This document shows, piece by piece, positions 37,173 to 46,206 of a DNA stretch of 64,000 nucleotides. Source of the stretch: Algibacter amylolyticus (GTDB taxonomy: Bacteria > Bacteroidota > Bacteroidia > Flavobacteriales > Flavobacteriaceae). The translations under genes were made by a program, and so were the position numbers. Every line of letters starts with the position of its first letter. Positions within the stretch are counted from its first letter, which is position 1. The stretch is from positions 1 to 64,000 of the forward strand of contig NZ_JACHGE010000004.1 of the NCBI RefSeq assembly GCF_014202225.1. Reading direction: 5' to 3'. The notes under the pieces were generated by a model that ran no database searches, was not told where the DNA came from, and saw only the letters and a list, made by a program, of their open reading frames with translations.

Positions 37173-37204
37173 AAAAAAGCAACTCAATTAGGGTTGCTTT
37201 TTTT
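37173..37204. terminator. Bidirectional terminator overlapping the TPR gene stop codon
   Basis: AAAAAAGCAAC and GGTTGCTTTTTT pair around a short loop. It ends the rightward DUF4136 transcript. On the minus strand its first arm encodes the last residues (KKQP) of the TPR protein, and the TAA stop lies in the loop. Confidence 0.9.
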
Positions 37205-38747
37205 GTTCCAACATTTCTATAAGTTCTACACAAACAGCATTCCACTTTTTAGCATATGCAGAATCTGGGTAATCATTATATATATTATGGGCTTTTCTAA
37301 AATTCAATAACGCATTTTTATCATCCCTTAAGTTTTGATGATATAAAAATGCTAAATTGCAATACGTATTAGCTAATTGTATTTCAGAATCCCCTGTTTT
37401 AGTTCTTTTGAAAATATTAATTTGAATATCTAAAACTTCCTCAAACATGGTGATTGAAGACTTTACCTCTCCTAAATCCCTATAAGTTCTTGCTAAATTT
37501 GTCTTTGCTCCAGCATATTTCTCTATAAATTCTTCTTTATTTATTTGAATCAACTCATTCAAACTACTAATAGCTGATTTAAGTGGCACTATTGAACCCT
37601 GATAGTCCCCAAGTGCATGTAGTGTTCTAGCATAATTAATGTTAAGCAATGCTAGTTGATCCTTATATTTCACCAGATTAATCTTATTTTTTAATGATGT
37701 AACCAAATTAATAGCTTCTTCACTAATACTCTTAGATTTAGTATAAAACAGCAGATAATCTTCTTGATTGTGCTTTAGATTTTCTCCCTTATCAAAATAA
37801 ATATTTGCTAAATTAGATAAAGATCTTGACAAATAATAGCTGTTAGCTGGTTCATTAAATTTTAAAACAAGTTTTTTTCTAATTCCAATTGCTTGCTCAA
37901 TATTATCAAGAGCTTCATCTAATGCTCCATAATGTTTATACGCTACTGCTATATCATTATAGCTTTTTGACAACTCAAAGGCATACTTATCAAAATCCTT
38001 ATTCACTAGCTGATTTCTAACAGCAATTGCTTTTTCATGATAATTGATAGCCCCTTCATAATTACTTGCTTTTCTTCTTTCAATTATACCCAAGCAAGCA
38101 TAAATATTACCCTCAATAACTAAATCCGTATTTGATTTGTCTTGTAAATCATTATAATGAGATAATACTGCCTGATATTTATTTTCAGCATTTTCATAAT
38201 CATTTAAATCAAAATATCTATTACCTAAGCTATATAAAATCCAAGTTTTGTCACTTTGGGAAGCAGCTTCGTTTAATGCTTTTTTATAATATTTAATAGC
38301 ATTATCGTAATGATATTTTAGCTCGTAACCCATAGCCTGAGAAATATAAGATTGAGTTTTTCTAGTAGCTTTTTCTATCAAGACGCCAATTTCTTCACTA
38401 TTTAAGTTAAACCTATCCCGAAATATATGGTCTTGTTCTTCTTTTGATAAATCACCATAATTGATTGAAATCTGTCTCCTCTCATTTATCAATTCCTGCA
38501 TTTGCCTTTTCAGGTTTAATATCTCTTTTTTATTAGCTGTGAAACCCTCCTTGTTTTTGGTAATTTTACTTTCATTTTCCACTATTCTTTTCTCCTTGAG
38601 CGTCTCATTAACTTTTACTACTTCTTTATTTTTAAAATAAGCCCAAAGACCAATAATTGTAACTAGAACTGATAGTATACCAACAAAAGCTCCAATTACT
38701 TTACAAACGTCAATTATCCTTTGATAATCCATACTTTTCTTACTCAT
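37188..38747 (-). CDS. Membrane-anchored TPR protein
   Basis: 519 residues from the ATG at 38747; an earlier in-frame start is TTG. One membrane helix (about 15-38, VIGAFVGILSVLVTIIGLWAYF) is followed by a coiled-coil segment (about 40-90, rich in Glu/Lys) and then at least seven tetratricopeptide repeats (for example YENAENKYQAVLSHY, YEGAINYHEKAIAVRNQL, LDEALDNIEQAIGIRKKL). It is probably a scaffold for other proteins. No DNA-binding or kinase domain follows. The terminator begins inside the last codons. Confidence 0.88.
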   Translation of the reverse strand: MSKKSMDYQRIIDVCKVIGAFVGILSVLVTIIGLWAYFKNKEVVKVNETLKEKRIVENESKITKNKEGFTANKKEILNLKRQMQELINERRQISINYGDLSKEEQDHIFRDRFNLNSEEIGVLIEKATRKTQSYISQAMGYELKYHYDNAIKYYKKALNEAASQSDKTWILYSLGNRYFDLNDYENAENKYQAVLSHYNDLQDKSNTDLVIEGNIYACLGIIERRKASNYEGAINYHEKAIAVRNQLVNKDFDKYAFELSKSYNDIAVAYKHYGALDEALDNIEQAIGIRKKLVLKFNEPANSYYLSRSLSNLANIYFDKGENLKHNQEDYLLFYTKSKSISEEAINLVTSLKNKINLVKYKDQLALLNINYARTLHALGDYQGSIVPLKSAISSLNELIQINKEEFIEKYAGAKTNLARTYRDLGEVKSSITMFEEVLDIQINIFKRTKTGDSEIQLANTYCNLAFLYHQNLRDDKNALLNFRKAHNIYNDYPDSAYAKKWNAVCVELIEMLEQKKQP

Positions 38748-38891
38748 TTTAAAATTCAAAATTTATCACGTTAAAAATACAGATTTTTTTTACAATTCTT
38801 AGGATTTAAATTCTTCTGTTTACCTAATTATAAATTTCCGTTCTATCAATTATTCGTATTTTTATAGTGGTTTCACACATAAAACTTAACA

Positions 38892-40649
38892 ATGTCGGAT
38901 TTATTTGAATCGAACGAAATACTAAAAAAATTACCAAAACACTTAAAACAGTTTATTAAACCTCAAAATTACGAGGATTATTCAGCTATTAATCAAGCGG
39001 TTTGGAGATACGTGATGCGTAAAAATGTCGATTTTTTAAGTAAAGTGGCACATAAATCTTATTTAGATGGTTTAAAACAAACAGGGATTTCCATTGATCA
39101 TATTCCAAATATGTATGGCATGAACCGTATTTTAAAAGATATTGGTTGGGCGGCTGTTGCGGTTGATGGTTTTATACCTCCAAATGCATTCATGGAATTT
39201 CAAGCTTATAATGTTTTAGTAATTGCAAGCGACATTAGGCAATTAGAACATATTGAATATACACCGGCACCCGATATAATTCATGAAGGTGCAGGACACG
39301 CCCCTATTATTGCAAACCCAGAATATGCCGAATACCTACGGCGTTTTGGCGAAATTGGTTGTAAAGCTATTTCATCGGCTAAAGATTACGAACTTTACGA
39401 GGCTGTAAGGCACCTATCCATTATAAAAGAAGCTCCTAATTCCTCGGAAAAGGATATCGCTTCCGCGGAAGAAAAAGTTGACCATTTGCAAAAAAACATG
39501 GGTGAACCTAGTGAAATGGCATTAATTAGAAACCTACATTGGTGGACCGTGGAATATGGTTTAATAGGTAGCCTTGAAAATCCAAAAATTTATGGTGCTG
39601 GATTATTATCGTCCATAGGAGAAAGTGCTTGGTGCATGACGGATGCCGTAAAAAAACTGCCCTACAACATTAATGCTACTTATAAAGATTTTGATATAAC
39701 TAAGCCACAACCTCAACTTTATGTAACACCAAATTTTGCACATTTAAGTTTAATTCTAGAAGAATTTGCAAACACCATGGCTTTGCGTAAAGGCGGATTA
39801 CAAGGTGTGCAAAAACTAATTAACTCGAATGCATTAGGCACTATTGAGTTGAGCACAGGTATACAAATTTCGGGTGTTTTTACTCAAGTAATCCAACGCG
39901 AAGGCCAACCGAGTTACATACAAACCACAGGACCAACGGCTCTAGCTTATCGCGAAAAAGAATTAGTAGGACACGGTATTAGCACCCACAACAAAGGATT
40001 TGGCTCGCCTATAGGCAAACTAAAAGGTATTAATTTAGCCATTGAAGATATGAGTCCTCGAGATTTGGCAGCTTACAATATTTATGAAGAAAAGGTGGTT
40101 ACCTTAGAGTTTGAAGGCGGTATACAAGTTTCGGGAGAAATTATAACCGGAAAACGAAATTTACAGGGCAAAATTATACTTATTAGTTTTAAAAACTGTA
40201 CTGTTTCATATAACGACACCATTCTTTTTAAACCCGAATGGGGCATTTATGACATGGCTGTGGGTAAAGCTATTGTATCGGCCTTTTCGGGACCTGCCGA
40301 TTTAATTAGTTTCGATTTAATTACACATAAAACAAGCTCGAACACCATTCATATTAAAAAAACAAAAACTCAGTTAGCCCTGGAAACATTGTACCAACAA
40401 GTTAGAGATTACAGAGAAGGTACCAACACTACCATTTCTAGAACTAAAGTTTTAGAACAGCTTATTGAAAACCACCCTAATGATTGGTTACTAGCCGTTG
40501 AATTATATGAATTAGCATACCTTGGCAGCGAAACCGAATTATGCGACAAAATATTGAAGCATCTGGAAACCGTTAAACAAAACAAACCAGAATTAGGACA
40601 CTTAATTGATAATGGATTAGAGATTGTTAATCAAAAACAATTAAGTTAA
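38892..40649 (+). CDS. Aromatic amino acid hydroxylase with long C-terminal extension
   Basis: 585 residues. Residues about 30-300 match the iron- and pterin-dependent phenylalanine hydroxylase fold: IEYTPAPDIIHEGAGHAPI gives His130 and His135, TVEYGL gives the Glu near residue 221, and YGAGLLSSIGE is the conserved pterin/substrate loop. Bacterial PheH is normally about 260-300 residues, so the final 280 or so (about 305-585) are extra. They contain beta-rich and then helical segments I do not recognise. The substrate could be Phe or Trp. No pterin-recycling gene (pterin-4a-carbinolamine dehydratase) is adjacent. Confidence 0.9.
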   Translation: MSDLFESNEILKKLPKHLKQFIKPQNYEDYSAINQAVWRYVMRKNVDFLSKVAHKSYLDGLKQTGISIDHIPNMYGMNRILKDIGWAAVAVDGFIPPNAFMEFQAYNVLVIASDIRQLEHIEYTPAPDIIHEGAGHAPIIANPEYAEYLRRFGEIGCKAISSAKDYELYEAVRHLSIIKEAPNSSEKDIASAEEKVDHLQKNMGEPSEMALIRNLHWWTVEYGLIGSLENPKIYGAGLLSSIGESAWCMTDAVKKLPYNINATYKDFDITKPQPQLYVTPNFAHLSLILEEFANTMALRKGGLQGVQKLINSNALGTIELSTGIQISGVFTQVIQREGQPSYIQTTGPTALAYREKELVGHGISTHNKGFGSPIGKLKGINLAIEDMSPRDLAAYNIYEEKVVTLEFEGGIQVSGEIITGKRNLQGKIILISFKNCTVSYNDTILFKPEWGIYDMAVGKAIVSAFSGPADLISFDLITHKTSSNTIHIKKTKTQLALETLYQQVRDYREGTNTTISRTKVLEQLIENHPNDWLLAVELYELAYLGSETELCDKILKHLETVKQNKPELGHLIDNGLEIVNQKQLS

Positions 40650-40692
40650 TATCGTTTTAATTTACATGTGGTTTTAGCCGTATAAATGCTTT

Positions 40693-42153
40693 CTACTTTT
40701 CTAGAGCTTTATACACATCATCGAAAACGTTGTGTTTATCTGCAAGCACTATTAAGGTGTCTTCAGCCTTAATTACTGTCGCTCCGTTGGGTGTCATATA
40801 ATTATTATCTCTTATAATCATGGCTATTATTGCATTTTTAGGAAAGCCTAACTCCACAATTTTTTTGTCTACCGCGAAACAACCTGAAGTTATTAAAATT
40901 TCCTTCATTTCTGCTTTTGGATTATCTGACATGAGTAAATCTGTTGCCGTTAATCTTTTTGCCTGTTCAGGTAAAGCCACATTTAACCATTTCGCAACGA
41001 CGGATAGCGTGGTGCCTTGAATTAATATGGAAGTTACCGAAATAAAGAATACTATATTAAAAATCATGTGCGCTTTATCAATACCAGCTAAAAGCGGATA
41101 GGTTGCAAACACAATTGGAACTGCACCACGTAAACCAACCCACGAGATATAAAATCGGCGTTTAAGCTTCATTTTAAAAAATATAAGACTAATAAACACA
41201 CCTAAAGGTCTAGCAACTAAAATTAAAAATACCGAAATAAGTAAACCAATACCCATATATGGAATGATTTGCGATGGAAAAACAAGCAGCCCTAATGTAA
41301 GGAATAGAACAATTTGCATAAGCCACGCTAAACCATCAAACATTTTTAAAATGGTTTTTTTATGTATTAAATCTTGGTTACCTAAATAAACAGCACAAAT
41401 GTATATGGCTAGAAACCCATTACCGCCCACAAAATCGGTAGCTGAAAAGGTAATAAACATTAATGTGATTACTAATACAGGATAAAGGCCTTCAAAATCA
41501 AGTTTTATTTTATTGATAATATATTTACTAGATACCCCAAAAGCAACACCTGCGATACCTCCCAAAACCATTTGCTGTAAAAACAGTGGAATTATAGATA
41601 TAAAACTTTGGTCTTGGTGTATTACTAATGTTAAAAACGCAAGGGTAAGTACATAAGCCATAGGGTCGTTACTCCCACTTTCTAACTCTAAAGTTGGCCT
41701 AAGATTCGTTTTTAAAGCAATACTTTTTGAGCGTAAAATTGAAAATACAGCAGCAGCATCTGTTGAAGATACAATAGACCCTAACAATAAACTCTCGTAA
41801 ATAGTAAAGTCTGTAACGTAGTATACAAAAGTTCCAAGAGAAACTGCCGTTAATAAAACTCCTAATGTGGACAACACCACACCTTCTTTTAAAATGGGTT
41901 TAACGTCTTTCCAGTTGGTATCTAATCCACCCGAAAACAAAATGAAATTAAGAGATACAATACCAATAAATTGTGCAAGTTTTGGGTTATCAAACCGGAT
42001 ACCACCAATACCATCTGAACCTGCCAACATGCCTATAAACAAGAAAAGGAGTAAGGTTGGTACACCAAATTTATAGGTAGTCTTACCCGCTATAATACTT
42101 ACAAGAAGTAATAAGGAGCCAACTAATAATATGTTTTCGATAGTTAAGTTCAT
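40693..42153 (-). CDS. Potassium/proton antiporter, CPA1 family with TrkA-C domain
   Basis: 486 residues: about 12 membrane helices (for example LLLFLFIGMLAGSDGIGG, ESGSNDPMAYVLTLAFL with the essential Asp, and YISWVGLRGAVPIVFATYP), then a cytoplasmic RCK/TrkA-C-like domain (about 400-486, KNAIIAMIIRDNNYMTPNGATVI). This is the NhaP2/CvrA arrangement, which exports K+ in exchange for protons. It is monocistronic. Confidence 0.93.
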   Translation of the reverse strand: MNLTIENILLVGSLLLLVSIIAGKTTYKFGVPTLLLFLFIGMLAGSDGIGGIRFDNPKLAQFIGIVSLNFILFSGGLDTNWKDVKPILKEGVVLSTLGVLLTAVSLGTFVYYVTDFTIYESLLLGSIVSSTDAAAVFSILRSKSIALKTNLRPTLELESGSNDPMAYVLTLAFLTLVIHQDQSFISIIPLFLQQMVLGGIAGVAFGVSSKYIINKIKLDFEGLYPVLVITLMFITFSATDFVGGNGFLAIYICAVYLGNQDLIHKKTILKMFDGLAWLMQIVLFLTLGLLVFPSQIIPYMGIGLLISVFLILVARPLGVFISLIFFKMKLKRRFYISWVGLRGAVPIVFATYPLLAGIDKAHMIFNIVFFISVTSILIQGTTLSVVAKWLNVALPEQAKRLTATDLLMSDNPKAEMKEILITSGCFAVDKKIVELGFPKNAIIAMIIRDNNYMTPNGATVIKAEDTLIVLADKHNVFDDVYKALEK

Positions 42154-42247
42154 TGTTTCATTCTCTTACTTCTATTAAGTAAAGGCATTTATATTTTTTT
42201 GTAAAAATTAATAAAACTCTTAAAATCCATTCGGAATATTCTTAAAG

Positions 42248-42790
42248 TTAAAAAAAGCTAATTCTTTTAGACTTCCTCATATCGGGATTTTTAAAGTATT
42301 TATGTCTCACCCATAATCCAATTCCAAAAATTCCTAAGGCAAAAGAAATCAAAAATCCGAATCTTGAATGGGATTTCGATTCTTCAAAACCATAAATTAC
42401 ACTTCTATTCTTATCGGCTATTTGAAAAACGGTCGGTTTATATTCATCTTTTTGGCTTTGTTTTATCCAAACACTAGCACTTCCTGATTGTCTTAATTGA
42501 TTTTCTAAATTCTCAAATCTTTCATTAATTCCACTTTGCCCTATATTTTTCATAAGGACATATCTACTTTGAGACGAATTCAGTGTAAATTGTAGTTCTG
42601 ATTTAATACTATTTGAACCTCTATAACTCTCCACACTGGTATAATAAATATTTAATTCACTTATTTCTCCATTAATTTCAATTAGCGAACTTTTTAAAGT
42701 AAAAAGAGTGGGAGCAAAAAAATAAAACGCACAAACAACCGAAGTGATTCCAACAAATAATCCTTTCTCAGCGTAATATGCCTTATTCAT
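42248..42790 (-). CDS. Membrane protein of unknown function
   Basis: 180 residues with a membrane helix near each end (about 10-30, FVGITSVVCAFYFFAPTLF; and about 142-162, FGFLISFALGIFGIGLWV). The loop between them (about 35-135) would be periplasmic and contains ELQFTLNSSQSRYVLMK and SASVWIKQSQ. The layout is like DUF3592 proteins, but I cannot confirm the family. It stands alone, with no recognisable partner. Confidence 0.6.
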   Translation of the reverse strand: MNKAYYAEKGLFVGITSVVCAFYFFAPTLFTLKSSLIEINGEISELNIYYTSVESYRGSNSIKSELQFTLNSSQSRYVLMKNIGQSGINERFENLENQLRQSGSASVWIKQSQKDEYKPTVFQIADKNRSVIYGFEESKSHSRFGFLISFALGIFGIGLWVRHKYFKNPDMRKSKRISFF

Positions 42791-42975
42791 TTAATTTTCG
42801 GCGAAATGTAAAATATGGTTAAAACTACTTAATTTAAAACGAAACTAATACAAATACTACCCCATAAACAAATTAGGATAACATAAATATTACAATTCTG
42901 TAATCCGGTAAAGATAATTGTTTTTCATAGGAAAAATAGGATAAAAAACCTAAGAAAAGTGAACCTCAATACAAT

Positions 42976-43725
42976 TTACCTAAACCTTTTCAAGGTATTT
43001 TTAGTAAACTTACTTAATACGAGTTTACCACTCATTTCTGCACGTTCGGCAAGTAATGCGTCCCAATTTTCGGTGCCTTTCCAAAACACTTTTTTCATTT
43101 CATTAATTGCTTCAGGGTTGTAACTCGCTAATTTTTCGGCTAAATCTGAAACAGCTATATCTAACTCTTCGGTAGTCTCAAATACTTCGGCATACAAACC
43201 TTTTTCTTTAGCAAATTGAACCGAAAAAAATGTTTCTGCATCAATAGTCATTTGCGACATAGCGTTTACTCCAATTTTTCTAGACACTGCAGGCTCTATT
43301 ACAAATGGTCCTATACCAATACTTAATTCGCTTAATCGAATAGAAGCAAATTTTGAAGCTAAACAATAATCGGTTGCTGCAGCTAAACCAACACCACCAC
43401 CAACAGTTTTACCCTGCACGCGCCCTATAATTAATTTTGGGCATTTACGCATAGCGTTTATAACGTTTGCAAAACCTAAGAAAAATTGTTTTCCGCTAAC
43501 TTCGTTATCAATAGCTATAACCTCGTTAAAACTAGCACCTGCACAAAAGGTTCTGTTACCGCCACTTTTTAAAACAATAACTTTTATGCTATCGTTACTA
43601 CCGGCATCTATAATAGTTTGCTCTAATTTTAATAACACATCGCTAGGCATAGAGTTTCTATTAGGATGATAAAACTCTATATACCCCACATTATTAGTAA
43701 TAGTAAGCGAAACGTAAGCTTCCAT
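42976..43725 (-). CDS. Enoyl-CoA hydratase/isomerase family protein
   Basis: 249 residues with the crotonase fold. The oxyanion-hole segments are CAGASFNEV and RVQGKTVGGGVGLAAATDY, and the candidate catalytic Glu is in RLSELSIGIGPF. The closest type is the methylglutaconyl-CoA hydratase-like group common in flavobacteria (leucine or fatty acid breakdown), but the exact substrate cannot be decided. It is monocistronic, divergent from the rhodanese gene. Confidence 0.88.
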   Translation of the reverse strand: MEAYVSLTITNNVGYIEFYHPNRNSMPSDVLLKLEQTIIDAGSNDSIKVIVLKSGGNRTFCAGASFNEVIAIDNEVSGKQFFLGFANVINAMRKCPKLIIGRVQGKTVGGGVGLAAATDYCLASKFASIRLSELSIGIGPFVIEPAVSRKIGVNAMSQMTIDAETFFSVQFAKEKGLYAEVFETTEELDIAVSDLAEKLASYNPEAINEMKKVFWKGTENWDALLAERAEMSGKLVLSKFTKNTLKRFR

Positions 43726-43836
43726 AAATTTAAAATTTTAAAAGCTGAATATACATAAATTTTTAATGCATCGTTATGCAACTCATGTTACTTAAACTTT
43801 AAAAATAATTAAAGTACTTTGCATAAAAAATAAACT

Positions 43837-44142
43837 ATGGGCTTATTCAATTTTCTATTTGGTAATAAAAATAATATGATTAACGATTTTAAAACAAGAG
43901 GTGCCGTTATTATTGACGTAAGAACGGTTAATGAATATAGCCAAGGAGCCATACCAGGATCTAAAAACATTCCTTTACAAACTATAAATACTAAAATTGC
44001 TGAAATAAAGAAATTAAACAAACCTGTAATAACCTGCTGTGCGAGTGGTATGCGATCTGGTAGTGCGGCTTCTATTTTAAACAGTAATGGTATTGAGGCT
44101 ATAAATGGTGGTGGCTGGACAAGCTTAAGAAACAAACTATAG
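43837..44142 (+). CDS. Rhodanese-like domain protein
   Basis: A 101-residue single rhodanese domain with no signal peptide. The active-site loop is CCASGMRSG, with Cys68 as the likely persulfide carrier and Arg73 closing the loop. VIIDVRTVNEYSQGAIPGSKNIP is the classic N-terminal half. It probably shuttles sulfane sulfur in the cytoplasm. Its last 6 bases overlap the end of the convergent DUF4230 gene. Confidence 0.92.
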   Translation: MGLFNFLFGNKNNMINDFKTRGAVIIDVRTVNEYSQGAIPGSKNIPLQTINTKIAEIKKLNKPVITCCASGMRSGSAASILNSNGIEAINGGGWTSLRNKL

Positions 44143-44751
44143 CTTAATACTTTGTAAATCTTTTGCAGATTGAACAGGCTGTGTGTTGTATTTTAATGTC
44201 CACCCTAAAGAATTGGTTAGGATATAAAATTTTGATAGTTCGCTAATTAATCTGTTTTTAGCATTTGCTTTTAAATCTGAAGCTTCAATCTTTTTTGTTA
44301 GCATCACATTTACCGTATTTTTAATATCGTTATAATCCTTGGCTTCAAATGGATTTAAGTAATCTGCCTGCACATCATAATACTCTAAATCTGGATGAAT
44401 TTTTACTTCTTCATCTGGGATACTTAAAATCGTTAAGGTTTTATCAGCTTCATTAAGTTCAAATTCAATTTTACTTAAATCGTAAGCAATGGTTACATCG
44501 GCATTTACAACAATTAAGGCTTTCTTTTCAACCGAAAACAAATCACCAAAAATATCTTTTGAGTTTTTATAATTAAAAACTTCGCTAAAATGCCCTTCGG
44601 TAACAACAAGCTTACCTACATTTTTTATTTGTTCTTGAATAAGGACCGAACTTTCTTGAAGCATTACTTTATCCTCTTGCCTATCTCCACAATATTTAAA
44701 AGTAAAGAGTACCACTAAAGTAATAATTACACCTAACAGAATTTTTCGCAT
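44137..44751 (-). CDS. DUF4230 protein
   Basis: 204 residues with an N-terminal hydrophobic anchor (about 4-22). The mature part follows DUF4230 (PF14014): VGKLVVTEGHFSEVFNY, KKALIVVNADVTIAYDLSKI, then IPDEEVKIHPDLEYYDV and a helical C-terminal half. Function is unknown. It converges on the rhodanese gene with a 6 bp overlap. Confidence 0.88.
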   Translation of the reverse strand: MRKILLGVIITLVVLFTFKYCGDRQEDKVMLQESSVLIQEQIKNVGKLVVTEGHFSEVFNYKNSKDIFGDLFSVEKKALIVVNADVTIAYDLSKIEFELNEADKTLTILSIPDEEVKIHPDLEYYDVQADYLNPFEAKDYNDIKNTVNVMLTKKIEASDLKANAKNRLISELSKFYILTNSLGWTLKYNTQPVQSAKDLQSIKL

Positions 44752-45235
44752 GTACTAATTTAGAAATAATTTTAATACTATAAGGGCGGTATAAGTTAAT
44801 TTTTAGACAAAAAAAAACATCAGTTTCCTTCGACATAAGAAGTCTAAACCAATGCATTTTTACTAAACTAAACTAACACTGCAAATATAAAGCACAATAG
44901 TAGCTTTTATATTACCTAAAGGTTAACGAATTATTAATTTACCACCATTAACCAAGAAACAATCGAGCAAAAAAAAACACCAAAACTCAATCATGTAACT
45001 GATTAAAATATTGGTGCTTTTTAATATGAATTGATTAATAGCACTATGAATCTACAATTATTTTCTAGAGCTTAATTAAATTCTCGACTAAGTGTACAAA
45101 AAAAAAGCTAATCGCAACAAGCTGATTATCAATACCAAAAACAAAGCCGCATTAGGTAAGAATTTTAAACACACGTCGTCATACAAAGACAGCAAACTAA
45201 CCTCTATTTAAATATGGGACCTTAGATGTACTGCT
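44752..45235. other. 484 bp without a gene between DUF4230 and GSCFA
   Basis: I found no ORF with a credible start on either strand. The region contains a TATATTTG box on the minus strand near 44883-44890 that may be the -7 element of the DUF4230 gene, and a strong leftward terminator at 44968-45020. The 215 bp between that terminator and the GSCFA stop are unexplained: either a long 3' untranslated region or a small RNA. Confidence 0.5.
44968..45020 (-). terminator. Leftward terminator downstream of GSCFA
   Basis: On the minus strand CACCAA...TTGGTG encloses a second stem AATCA/TGATT, followed by ten T in a row. It is far (215 bp) from the nearest upstream stop codon. Confidence 0.75.
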
Positions 45236-46180
45236 TTAAAACTGAATGTGCTTATGCAAGATTTGAAGTGCCTTTGTTTTTTGCTGTAAATTTTTAAGAA
45301 ATTTTTGATGTGCTTCTGATGCTTCATTAAAAGGCTCATGTTGTAGACCTTTTTGAATAACATTAACCGCTTCCATGGTTTTAAATGATGCCTCCGAAAT
45401 CCAAACCGCCTTAAATTTTTCCCATATGTATGTTACCGCTAATGGGCTTGGGTGAATCATATCTGCCTTGTAAAAACGATAGTCGCGAAGTTCGTCCATC
45501 ATTATTTCAAAAGAAGGAAAATAATAAGATTGCCCCTTTAAAACTTGATGAATAGCCGCTATTAAATGCGCTTTACTTTGTGTGTTTTCCACAAACCCAT
45601 CTTTTATATGGCGTATTGGAGAAACCGTAAATAGTACCGAAACCGAAGGGTTAACACTTTTTATTAAGCTAAGAATGTTTTTTAAACAGGCTTCTATTTT
45701 TGCAACGGATAACAATTCCTTTTTAAATTGCTTTTGCGGTATTTTATGGCAATTGGCTACAATTTGTTTTGTTTCAATATTGGTATACACCCAAGCTGTA
45801 CCTAGTGTAATAACAATATGCGATGCTTTGTTTAAATTTAAAGCCGTAACATTAATTTGAGCATTTAATTGATCTAATACATGCGCTTTTGATGAGTGAC
45901 TTAATTTTGAATGGGCATCAAAACAATGCCATTGCTCGTTATGAAAAAACACATCGTCTTGTGTATATACATAACCATTAACAGCTTTAGAAACTAAGGT
46001 TTCAATAGCTTTAGGGTGAAATAATATACCTAACGGGTTTTGAGTATTTTTAAATTTAAAATAGCTTAGCTTCTCGCCAATATTTTCTGAAAAACAGGAA
46101 CCAAACAACAGCACATTAGAATGGTAGTTTATTTGATTTTCTGACTGTGATTCTAACGGTATATTGGTTTGAAATTTCAT
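45236..46180 (-). CDS. GSCFA-domain protein
   Basis: 314 residues from the ATG at 46180; the longer frame opens with TTG. The N-terminal LLFGSCFSENIGEKL gives the family its name (PF08885), and the C-terminal half has MIHPSPLAVTYIWEKF. The GSC and HPS pieces look like the Ser and His blocks of SGNH-type esterases, so a hydrolase acting on a glycan or lipid is plausible but unproven. It lies 26 bp after alaS and is probably co-transcribed. Confidence 0.92.
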   Translation of the reverse strand: MKFQTNIPLESQSENQINYHSNVLLFGSCFSENIGEKLSYFKFKNTQNPLGILFHPKAIETLVSKAVNGYVYTQDDVFFHNEQWHCFDAHSKLSHSSKAHVLDQLNAQINVTALNLNKASHIVITLGTAWVYTNIETKQIVANCHKIPQKQFKKELLSVAKIEACLKNILSLIKSVNPSVSVLFTVSPIRHIKDGFVENTQSKAHLIAAIHQVLKGQSYYFPSFEIMMDELRDYRFYKADMIHPSPLAVTYIWEKFKAVWISEASFKTMEAVNVIQKGLQHEPFNEASEAHQKFLKNLQQKTKALQILHKHIQF

Positions 46181-46206
46181 CTTGGTTTTTTTATAGCGCA
46201 ACCCGT

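Noticed and set aside
43809-44135. Leftward 108-residue hydrophobic frame over the rhodanese gene
   Set aside because: It is the complement of the rhodanese gene, whose active-site loop and length are intact.
45096-45130. GATAATCAGC...GATTAGC plus T run as a second leftward terminator after GSCFA
   Set aside because: The stem is only about 5 bp with mismatches; the better hairpin at 44968-45020 was reported instead.
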